Assembly (NCBI GenBank): GCA_003537645.1
Contig: DPRM01000025.1
Coordinates: forward strand, 1 to 16,069
Direction: 5' to 3'
Length of the DNA stretch: 16,069 nt
Source of the DNA: Prolixibacteraceae bacterium
GTDB taxonomy: Bacteria; Bacteroidota; Bacteroidia; Bacteroidales; Prolixibacteraceae
A program made the position numbers and the translations under genes. Positions within the stretch are counted from its first letter, which is position 1; each line of letters opens with the position of its first letter. This document shows positions 1 through 6,812 of the stretch, piece by piece. Under the pieces are notes generated by a model, which saw only the letters and a list, made by a program, of their open reading frames with translations, made no database searches and was not told the origin of the DNA.

Positions 1-75
1 AATTAGAAAAAAATTAGAAAAATTTGTGGGAATTATTCTTAGTTAAATTGTATTTAATTGAAAAACAAAACTTTA

Positions 76-2958
76 ATGGTCATCAAATTCAAATTTTTTT
101 TTCTTATTTATTTTGTGTTTTGTCATTTTTGCTCCGTAGGTTATGCTCTGAATTCGACAACTTTTACGCAGGATAGTTTATTATCTTTAGAACTTCATCG
201 AAAAGGTGTTACTGCCGGACGACTTGGCGATTTTGAGGTAGCATTGTCGCATTTTAATCACCTATATAAACTACGCGCAAAAATGTATGGTTTGGATAGT
301 TACCGTTTAGGTCCTCCTCTAATTAATCTTGGAATTCAGTATAAAAGTCTAGGCAATCTTGATAAAGCTATTGAAGCATACAAAAAAGCGGAGTCTGTTT
401 ATATTGGCAAATTTGGAAGTGATTACGCAGAATTAGGCATTGTTTATGTTAATCTTGGAAATATATATAGCTTGAATGGCGATTACAATAAAGCATTGGA
501 ATATCATCAATATGCTTATCGTACACTTCAAAATGATTTGAGTAGGTTTAGTGAAATTTTCGAAATATCCAAATATAATATTGCTGAAACTCAATTAAAA
601 CTAGGACGAAATATAGATGGAATTCAATATGCTCAATCAAATTTGTCATCCACTCTTCCTCGATTAAAACCAAGACTGTATGATTTAATAGCCACCGGAT
701 ACAAAAATCTCAGAAATTTTGAACTTTCTGAAAAATATTATTTACTGGCAATTAAGAGCTGGATTGAATTGTATGGGGATGATAATGTAGAATTAGCTGA
801 TCAATACCTTGCCTATTCATCATTTCTACTTTCACAAAGACAGTTTGATAAAGCATTGATATATACAGCAAAAGCAAAGTCGATCGCTTTGTATTTTTTT
901 GGGGAGAAGAGTATTTCAGTTTCAAAAGTGTATTCGAACTTTGGAGATTTTTATTACTATAAAAATATTGAAGCTCAAAAAATGGAAGATTTTCGAACTC
1001 AGCGAAAAAAAAATCTGATCCAGGCAATTCAATATTACCAAAATGCAATTGTTTCATTGGTCGATTCTTTTGCAAATACTAATCCGTTTGTTGATATACC
1101 TTTAAAAAATATTATTTCCGAAATCCAGATTGTTGATGCTTTTAAAAAGAAAGCTTTGGCGATGGAAAAAATTGGTGATGTTTTCCTATCTGAGTTTGAT
1201 AACACGAATGCTGAAAAGTATTTCAATGCAAGTCTGAACTCGCTTAAAAATGCGACAGTTCTGATACATCAACTACGGATTGGTTTTGAGAATGAAGAAA
1301 GCCGCTTGTTTCTTGCGCAGGATCAAGAGTCAACTTTTTTGGATGCGATCAGGATCTCATACAAAATGTACAAGCATACCAAGGATCAGAAATTTGTGAA
1401 TCTTGCCTTTGATTTTGCCGAAAGAAGCAAAGCCTCCAACTTGCTTGCTTCGATAAAAGACATTCAGGCAAAAGAGTTTGGTGGTATTCCTGATTCTTTG
1501 CTTAAACGTGAAGACTACCTAAAAAAGAATACGGCTAATTATACATCGATGCTTTTTGAAGAGAGTCATCAGGCAAAACCAGATTCGCAGAAAGTAAACC
1601 TTTATACATCAAAAATTTTTAAGCTAAACGAAGAATACAAGCTGTTAATTGACTTTTTTGAAAAATCATTTCCTCAGTATTATTCGTTTAAATACGAAAA
1701 TAAGATTTCTGGAATACTTGATATTCAGGCTCGGCTAAGGTCGCGTGATGCTTTGGTTGAGTTTGTCGTTGATGAACCTGACTCAAACACTGAATCCGGA
1801 GAACTTTACCGGTTTGTGATTACGAAAGATGCAGTCGATTTTTCAATGGAAAACATAGATCATTCATATGGAAAAAACATCGGATTTGTTTATGATTTCT
1901 TGACAAATTCTAATTACCTTTTTACCAAAAAGAAAGATTTTGTGCATTATACGGTTGCCGGATATAGTTTATATGAAAAGTTATTGAAGCCGGTTTCTCA
2001 TTTGATTCAGGGGAAAGATCTGACAATAATACCTGATGATCAGCTTGCCTATATTCCTTTTGATGCTTTATTGTCACAGTTACCCGATACTAGTACAATG
2101 AATTTCAGGGATTTGAATTATTTGGTTCGTGACTATGCCATCAATTATAACTATTCCTCAACATTGCTTTTAAACTTTAAGGACGACAAGAAAAAAGGAT
2201 CAAAAAAGCTGATCGCATTTTCTCCACAGTATATCACCGATGAACCTCGTTCGGAAAGAGAAAGTTCAAAGATATATCAGTTTGCTCCTTTACCCGGAGC
2301 GAAAGATGAAGTCAAAAATGTTTCCAATTACATACAAACAGTTTCGTTTTTTGATTTACTAGCTCAGGAAAATACATTTAAAACAAAGGCGCCAGATTTT
2401 GACATTTTACATCTGGCAATGCACACAATTATTAACGATAGTTTACCGATGTTTTCGAAACTTGTTTTCTCAAGTCCCGAAAAAAACTCGATTGAAGATG
2501 GATTTCTGAATACCTATGAAATTTATAATTTGAAACTTAATGCCCGTCTGGCGGTTCTTAGCGCATGCGAAACAGGTTCGGGTAAACTACAAAAGGGCGA
2601 AGGTGTAATGAGCCTGGCGCGAGGGTTTATATATGCTGGCTGCCCATCAATTGTAATGACCCTATGGCAGGTCGAGGATAAGTCGGGTGTCGAGATTATG
2701 AAGAATTTTTATTCATTATTATCGAAAGGTAAGCGGAAGGACGTTGCTTTGAGAATGGCAAAACTGAAGCATCTTGAGACATCGGATCCTTTAACAGCGC
2801 ATCCGCATTACTGGCTTGGCTATGTTAATATTGGTAATCCTGAACCCTTATATACAAGTAAAGATGTTTATTTTGTTATCTTCCTGTTTGTAGTTATTCT
2901 GGTTGTATTTATCGATTGGTATTACCGCAAAAAAAAGCCCCGCAAGTTACGGGGCTAA
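76..2958 (+). CDS. Exported, membrane-anchored TPR-CHAT protease-like protein
   Basis: The protein has about 960 residues (numbered here from the TTG at 58). I prefer the ATG at 76 because it puts a Lys-containing hydrophobic signal peptide at the very N-terminus, with a likely cleavage after GYA at residues 28-30; the TTG at 58 is the alternative. Residues ~45-290 are tetratricopeptide-type helical repeats (NLGIQYKSLGNLDKAIEAYKK, YVNLGNIYSLNGDYNKALEY), and 300-540 look helical. The CHAT (caspase HetF-associated with TPRs) domain covers ~620-930. The family's catalytic pair is visible as H789 in HLAMHT and C837 in SACETG, followed by GEGVMSLARGF and TLWQVED. Residues 937-954 form one hydrophobic segment followed by a basic tail (RKKKPRKLRG). 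Signal peptide plus stop-transfer segment predicts a periplasmic TPR-CHAT body with a short cytoplasmic tail. Protease activity is inferred from the dyad; the substrate is unknown. It converges on a sigma factor gene. The first third is visibly more AT-rich than genes further right. Confidence 0.9.
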   Translation: MVIKFKFFFLIYFVFCHFCSVGYALNSTTFTQDSLLSLELHRKGVTAGRLGDFEVALSHFNHLYKLRAKMYGLDSYRLGPPLINLGIQYKSLGNLDKAIEAYKKAESVYIGKFGSDYAELGIVYVNLGNIYSLNGDYNKALEYHQYAYRTLQNDLSRFSEIFEISKYNIAETQLKLGRNIDGIQYAQSNLSSTLPRLKPRLYDLIATGYKNLRNFELSEKYYLLAIKSWIELYGDDNVELADQYLAYSSFLLSQRQFDKALIYTAKAKSIALYFFGEKSISVSKVYSNFGDFYYYKNIEAQKMEDFRTQRKKNLIQAIQYYQNAIVSLVDSFANTNPFVDIPLKNIISEIQIVDAFKKKALAMEKIGDVFLSEFDNTNAEKYFNASLNSLKNATVLIHQLRIGFENEESRLFLAQDQESTFLDAIRISYKMYKHTKDQKFVNLAFDFAERSKASNLLASIKDIQAKEFGGIPDSLLKREDYLKKNTANYTSMLFEESHQAKPDSQKVNLYTSKIFKLNEEYKLLIDFFEKSFPQYYSFKYENKISGILDIQARLRSRDALVEFVVDEPDSNTESGELYRFVITKDAVDFSMENIDHSYGKNIGFVYDFLTNSNYLFTKKKDFVHYTVAGYSLYEKLLKPVSHLIQGKDLTIIPDDQLAYIPFDALLSQLPDTSTMNFRDLNYLVRDYAINYNYSSTLLLNFKDDKKKGSKKLIAFSPQYITDEPRSERESSKIYQFAPLPGAKDEVKNVSNYIQTVSFFDLLAQENTFKTKAPDFDILHLAMHTIINDSLPMFSKLVFSSPEKNSIEDGFLNTYEIYNLKLNARLAVLSACETGSGKLQKGEGVMSLARGFIYAGCPSIVMTLWQVEDKSGVEIMKNFYSLLSKGKRKDVALRMAKLKHLETSDPLTAHPHYWLGYVNIGNPEPLYTSKDVYFVIFLFVVILVVFIDWYYRKKKPRKLRG
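2929..2956 (-). terminator. Intrinsic terminator of the sigma factor gene, inside the CHAT coding end
   Basis: Read on the minus strand, AGCCCCG (2956-2950), a 7-nt loop and CGGGGCT (2942-2936) form a perfect 7-bp GC-rich stem followed by a run of eight T (2936-2929). It starts 15 bases past the stop codon of the minus-strand sigma gene. All of it lies within the last codons of the plus-strand CHAT gene: the T-run is the reverse complement of its Lys-Lys-Lys codons. On the plus strand the stem has no following U-run, so it should terminate only the sigma transcript. Confidence 0.8.
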
Positions 2959-2971
2959 GCTAAGGCAGTAT

Positions 2972-3556
2972 TTATTGTTCACCGCTTAATATTTTATTGT
3001 ATTCTAAATCTTGTTTGACACTTTTTATTAAGTATTCTTTGCATTTAAACTTGCGCTTCTTTGCATACTTTTCGCTTTTGAAACCCATGATCTGAGCAAT
3101 GTTTTTCAGTGGCACTTTATCGAAATAAAGTTGTAGTATCTTTTGACAATCTTTTCCAAGATTCGTAAAGTGTTTCTGGTATAATCTGTAACGTTCGTTT
3201 AAATCAGCGACTTTTTCAAGTCCATCATCATAAATATCATCGTTGTATTCGTGATTGTCTTTGATTTTTTCTTTTTCGAGTTTTCGCTTTTCTAATTGTT
3301 TAAGCCATAAAAAGCGACAGATGGAATACAGATAGGTTTCAAATGTACAATCTAAAATCAAGTCATTGGCTTTGAGCTTTCTGTAAATTATTATAATCGC
3401 TTCCTGAAAAATATCATTAGCATCATCCTCATCACCACTATTTTTCTTGACGAAAAAATTAATCTTCGAATAGAAAGTCTTATAAATGTATTGTAATACA
3501 ATTGTATCGTTTCTGTGAATTCCGTTTAGAAGTTCCAGATTTGAGTATTCAGCCAT
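2972..3556 (-). CDS. ECF-type RNA polymerase sigma factor (sigma-70 family)
   Basis: The 194-residue protein has the size and two-domain layout of an extracytoplasmic-function sigma factor. Residues ~20-90 match sigma region 2 (EDDANDIFQEAIIIIYRKL at 43-61, then FETYLYSICRFLWLKQLEKRK, the core-binding and -10-recognition part). Residues ~130-182 match region 4, with a helix-turn-helix (LGKDCQKILQLYFDKVPLKNIAQIMG, then a lysine-rich recognition helix). Between them is a strongly acidic and basic linker (NHEYNDDIYDDG). The ATG at 3556-3554 is the only good start. There is no adjacent anti-sigma or FecR-like gene, which is the usual regulator of such factors in Bacteroidota. Instead the neighbour is the convergent TPR-CHAT gene, 13 bp away. 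I infer that the sigma factor is regulated by, or acts with, that protein. Target promoters cannot be read from the window. Confidence 0.85.
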   Translation of the reverse strand: MAEYSNLELLNGIHRNDTIVLQYIYKTFYSKINFFVKKNSGDEDDANDIFQEAIIIIYRKLKANDLILDCTFETYLYSICRFLWLKQLEKRKLEKEKIKDNHEYNDDIYDDGLEKVADLNERYRLYQKHFTNLGKDCQKILQLYFDKVPLKNIAQIMGFKSEKYAKKRKFKCKEYLIKSVKQDLEYNKILSGEQ

Positions 3557-3742
3557 TACAAAAGATTAAATCGTTTAACTGTATTCTGAAATAATATGTC
3601 AAGTCCCTTTTCTGTTTTTTTGGTTTTTAAAAGTGTCTATAAATTGTGGAATTAGCAAATTATTTTTTGCGATTTTATTTTGGGGCAACTATTGAGCTTT
3701 TGCTGGTGTACAGAAATGTTTCGAAGGGTGGGGGGATAAACA

Positions 3743-3770
3743 AAAAGGTAGGCTCAACAGCCTACCTTTT
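3743..3770. terminator. Perfect 12-bp hairpin flanked by A and T runs (bidirectional terminator or leader attenuator)
   Basis: AAAAGGTAGGCT (3743-3754), a CAAC loop and AGCCTACCTTTT (3759-3770) pair perfectly. Because both ends carry four A/T pairs, the structure can end transcription in either direction. On the minus strand it lies about 140 bases beyond the stop of the TonB-like gene and could be its terminator. On the plus strand it is the first U-tailed hairpin after the CHAT gene, and it sits immediately before a CTAA-rich leader and a short ORF. That order would fit an attenuator in a 5' untranslated region. Confidence 0.65.
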
Positions 3771-3870
3771 CTCTCTTAAACTAACTAACCTAACTAAACC
3801 TAAACTTATGAAAAAAAATGTATTACAAATGTACATCAGCGAACCACTAAAATGTGAAAATAATTGTTAA
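3771..3870 (+). other. CTAA-rich leader plus 20-codon ORF, possible relic of a transporter gene's 5' end
   Basis: After the hairpin comes a pyrimidine stretch (CTCTCTT), then irregular repeats of CTAA, ACTAAC and CCTAAA (3778-3805), and directly an ATG at 3808 opening ATGAAAAAAAATG. The ORF encodes 20 residues (MKKN...YISEPLK...) and stops at 3870. The hairpin, unstructured leader and MKK start resemble what I recall ahead of SusC-type TonB-dependent receptors in this phylum, but no receptor follows. The whole gap 3557-3910 contains no other gene that I can support. Whether the short ORF is translated is unknown. Confidence 0.3.
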
Positions 3871-3910
3871 ATCATGTTAAAGTTATTGTGATGTTTATAT
3901 TACCACAATA

Positions 3911-4648
3911 TTACTGAGCCACAAATTTGTAGATAATATTGCCTTTTTGTATGGCTGGCGCTTTCGTATCTGCATTAAATACAGTACGTTCGGCAGCCTG
4001 AGTTGCATATTCAATCAATATAGGATCTTTAATATTTTTCCCTGGCCTTGCGTCTGCTTTTACAACTTTTCCAGATCGGTCCACTTGTATGTCAACTTTT
4101 ATTTCGCCGCCACTTTTTGCCAGATAAACCGGAATTGGTAATCTCACATGAAACCTGTTTTCAAGATAATAATGGATATTACTTTTGCCTGAATAAATAA
4201 CATTTTTGATTGAATCCGGATCCTGGCCTTCAGTGGTTGCCTCGGGCATTTCGTATTTTTTGATGGGAGGTGTTTTCTTCGATAGTTGCTTGTTTACATC
4301 AACTACCATTTTTTTTGCTTCTTCGATGTCACGCTTGTAGCTTTCATCAAAGAATTTATCGTTGCGTACAGTTTGTGTTTTGGCTGCAACATTTACAGCA
4401 CGGTTACTTACCGACTGATTATTGTCGGTCGCAAAATTCTTTTCCTGTTGCTTTTCTAATTCCGGTTCCAGAATTTTTTTAGTCTCTTCAGGTGCTGTAA
4501 AGTCGAGCAAGATAGCTTCTTCCTTTTCTATTTTTACAGTCAGATTTAACTCGGCAATCCAGAATCCGGTTACCAGTAAAATATGAAATATCAGGGTTCC
4601 CATAACCCCGTATGCATTTTTGCGATATAGTTCTTTAATTCCTGACAT
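3911..4648 (-). CDS. TonB-like energy transducer
   Basis: The 245-residue protein has the layout of a TonB-family energy transducer. A short cytoplasmic N-terminus with Lys/Arg is followed by one membrane segment at ~12-34 (NAYGVMGTLIFHILLVTGFW). A periplasmic linker at ~40-150 is charged rather than Pro-Lys rich as in classical TonB. A C-terminal beta-alpha-beta domain (~155-245) contains GGEIKVDIQVDRSGKVV and ends in IIYKFVAQ, the usual TonB C-terminal pattern. In such proteins the C-terminal domain contacts the TonB box of outer-membrane receptors and passes on energy from ExbB-ExbD; no exbBD genes are in the window. The gene diverges from an Omp85-like gene. A partner receptor cannot be named, and a role as a TonB-like structural protein without receptor coupling is possible. 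Confidence 0.75.
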   Translation of the reverse strand: MSGIKELYRKNAYGVMGTLIFHILLVTGFWIAELNLTVKIEKEEAILLDFTAPEETKKILEPELEKQQEKNFATDNNQSVSNRAVNVAAKTQTVRNDKFFDESYKRDIEEAKKMVVDVNKQLSKKTPPIKKYEMPEATTEGQDPDSIKNVIYSGKSNIHYYLENRFHVRLPIPVYLAKSGGEIKVDIQVDRSGKVVKADARPGKNIKDPILIEYATQAAERTVFNADTKAPAIQKGNIIYKFVAQ

Positions 4649-4655
4649 TTGGCCG

Positions 4656-4663
4656 CAAATTTA
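4656..4663 (-). promoter_or_regulatory. Bacteroidota -7 box of the TonB-like gene
   Basis: On the minus strand TAAATTTG is an exact match to the TAnnTTTG box used by the primary sigma factor of Bacteroidota. It ends 7 bases before the ATG at 4648, so transcription would begin at or next to the start codon, giving a leaderless or nearly leaderless mRNA. I see no good -33 TTG at the expected distance, which lowers the confidence. Confidence 0.4.
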
Positions 4664-4792
4664 ATAAAATAGGTTCGCCGAATGGTACTACACGGAAAAT
4701 TACATTCATATATACAACCAATAATCCGATTTTATCTTGAAATAGAATTAAAGTAATTGTTCAAATTATTTAAATAATTTTAAAACTTTGAA

Positions 4793-6643
4793 ATGGTGAT
4801 TTCTGTAGCTATGAAATTTATCTTGATAACTCTTTTGCTTCTATGCGTTTTGAATCTTAGCGGAATGGCGACCGTCATTGCCAAAAAAGATTCAACGAAT
4901 ACTGATGCAATAACAAAAGATCCCAAGTTATTTTACGACAGCCTTCAGGTAAAAGCCAGTCGATACCGGATTACAAAATGGTTGTATGATTATATGATTA
5001 CTTCAGGAAGTGATTCTTCAAATAAGGATTTACAGTCGTATGAATATTACAAAAGCTTTAAGGATAAGCAAATAGGTTCAATTTCGATAAAATCGCTTGA
5101 GGTTTTTGGTCCTGATTTTAACGATACTTCGAAAACCACAAATATGTGGCTTGAAAAAATGGCCAATAAAATGCATTCAAAGTCGAATCTGAATGTGATA
5201 AGGAAAAACCTATGGATCAATGAAGGTCAGGCTTTCGATCCTGATCTGATTATGGACAATGAACGTTTTTTGCGCAGTTTGCCTTACCTTAAAGATGTCA
5301 GGTTTATCGTAAAATCCAAAATTAACAATACCGTTGACATTTTGATTCTTACAAAAGATGTTTTCTCTTTTGGAATTAACGGATCGTTAAGCAGTATAAA
5401 TGTGGGCGAGGTGGGTATTTACGACAAGAATATTTTGGGTATTGGGCATGAAATCGGGTTCAAACTCATCGGGCATTCGGAAAAAACTCCACATTTGGGG
5501 ATGGAGGCCTATTATTCCATTAATAACCTGAAAGGTAATTTCGTAAATCTAACAGCCGGTTACGCCAATAACTTTTTACGTGAGGGATTATTTATTTCGT
5601 TTGAACGCGATTTTTTACGGCCCCAATCGTATTTTGCTTATGGATTAACGGCTTTGCGAAGTTTCAGATCCGATAAAATTAATTTGAACGACAGAGTTAC
5701 AACTAACTATGCGCTTGATTATTTATTTCTGGATGGCTGGTATGGTAGGCGTTTAAAACTCGGAATCAATCCGGATGATAGCCGCTTTCAAACAACACTT
5801 GCCGGAAGAGTCAGATATTCATCGTTTTATGACAGGCCTCCTGCTGATATTAATAATAACCAGTATTTTGCAAACAGCACTTTGTTTTTAGGAAGTATCA
5901 GCTTCTCACAACGGTCGTATATCCGCGACTACAAGGTGTACAGTTATGGTATTACTGAAGATATTCCCAAAGGTTATTTGCACGAAATGGTTTTTGGGTA
6001 CGATAAAAATGAATTTGGAGACCGTTGGTATTCTCATGTTTTTTTATCCACCGGAAATCTTTTCAGGAATAAACCATTTTATTTATATACTTCGGCCGGC
6101 TTGGGCAGTTTTTGGCGGTATTCTGGTCTCGAACAGGGAATGGCCGATTTTAAGATCAATTTCATCTCGCCATTGTTCGTCGTTTGGAATCACCAGGTGC
6201 GCCAATTCATTAAACTAAATTATACAAAGGGAATTAACCGCTTTGAGATTGAGGATTTGTATTTGCGCGATGCAATTGGCATCAGAGGTTTCGGAAGCCG
6301 CATCGAAAAAGGGAAACAGCGTTTGACTTTCAATGTCGAAAACGTATTTTTTCAGAAAAGGTCTATCCTGAATTTTCAGACCGCGTTGTTTTATTTTCTC
6401 GACATGGGCATCGTTGGCCCCTCGGGCAAGTCAATTTTTACACAGGAATATTTCGCAGGTATTGGCGCCGGAATCCGAATCAGGAATGAAAACCTTATTT
6501 TCAAGACCATTCAGCTCCGGCTTGCTTTTTACCCAAACCACCCGAGCGATGTCAGTGCTGCTGGCTTTATTCTTGAAGAAATTTCAAAATCCAGATTTTA
6601 TTCCTTCCAGCCGCGTGGCCCCGAACCTTTGAGATTTGAATAA
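4793..6643 (+). CDS. Omp85/BamA-like outer-membrane beta-barrel protein with one POTRA-like domain
   Basis: The protein has 616 residues. A signal peptide occupies ~1-30; the ATG at 4811 gives a tidier signal (MKFILITLLLL) and is an equally possible start. A helical stretch at ~45-90 precedes a POTRA-like module at ~95-188 (IGSISIKSLEVFG, then LNVIRKNLWINEGQAFDP, then RFLRSLPYLKDVRF). That is the typical form of the domain in BamA, TamA and related proteins. The rest (~190-616) alternates like a beta-barrel with many aromatic residues. IRGF at 497-500 matches the conserved (V/I)RG(F/Y) motif of the Omp85 lid loop, and FLDMG near 535 matches the later strand motif. One POTRA is fewer than the five of BamA, so this is an accessory Omp85-like protein and not the essential BamA. 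The C-terminus ends in LRFE rather than in a terminal aromatic. Function (protein insertion, secretion or lipid export) is not determined. Confidence 0.75.
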   Translation: MVISVAMKFILITLLLLCVLNLSGMATVIAKKDSTNTDAITKDPKLFYDSLQVKASRYRITKWLYDYMITSGSDSSNKDLQSYEYYKSFKDKQIGSISIKSLEVFGPDFNDTSKTTNMWLEKMANKMHSKSNLNVIRKNLWINEGQAFDPDLIMDNERFLRSLPYLKDVRFIVKSKINNTVDILILTKDVFSFGINGSLSSINVGEVGIYDKNILGIGHEIGFKLIGHSEKTPHLGMEAYYSINNLKGNFVNLTAGYANNFLREGLFISFERDFLRPQSYFAYGLTALRSFRSDKINLNDRVTTNYALDYLFLDGWYGRRLKLGINPDDSRFQTTLAGRVRYSSFYDRPPADINNNQYFANSTLFLGSISFSQRSYIRDYKVYSYGITEDIPKGYLHEMVFGYDKNEFGDRWYSHVFLSTGNLFRNKPFYLYTSAGLGSFWRYSGLEQGMADFKINFISPLFVVWNHQVRQFIKLNYTKGINRFEIEDLYLRDAIGIRGFGSRIEKGKQRLTFNVENVFFQKRSILNFQTALFYFLDMGIVGPSGKSIFTQEYFAGIGAGIRIRNENLIFKTIQLRLAFYPNHPSDVSAAGFILEEISKSRFYSFQPRGPEPLRFE

Positions 6644-6667
6644 TGACATGTTAAATGATTGTACGTT

Positions 6668-6688
6668 TGCCTACCTTTAGGCATTTTT
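6668..6688 (+). terminator. Intrinsic terminator of the Omp85-like gene
   Basis: TGCCTA (6668-6673), a CCTT loop and TAGGCA (6678-6683) form a perfect 6-bp stem followed by five T (6684-6688). It lies 24 bases after the stop codon of the Omp85-like gene. Its reverse strand lacks a T-run, so it should not serve the convergent helicase gene. I see no clear terminator for the helicase in 6644-6812. Confidence 0.7.
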
Positions 6689-6812
6689 CGTCGGTCAATA
6701 GTGGCCATTTATTGTCATCCTGTTGTAGTTTCAAGGCAACTTAACGACCGCCAAATGACTTTTATGACATTGGGTAAGATTACGGATATTCATTAAGATT
6801 ATTAAACTGATT

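Noticed and set aside
3646..3870. A 74-codon plus-strand reading frame starting with GTG
   Set aside because: It runs through the perfect hairpin at 3743-3770 and shows no protein-like composition. Only its last 20 codons, from the ATG at 3808, could be meaningful.
6669..6678. The 10-mer GCCTACCTTT shared with the hairpin at 3760-3769
   Set aside because: Each copy is part of its own stem with different pairing. A shared short terminator word is likely coincidence.
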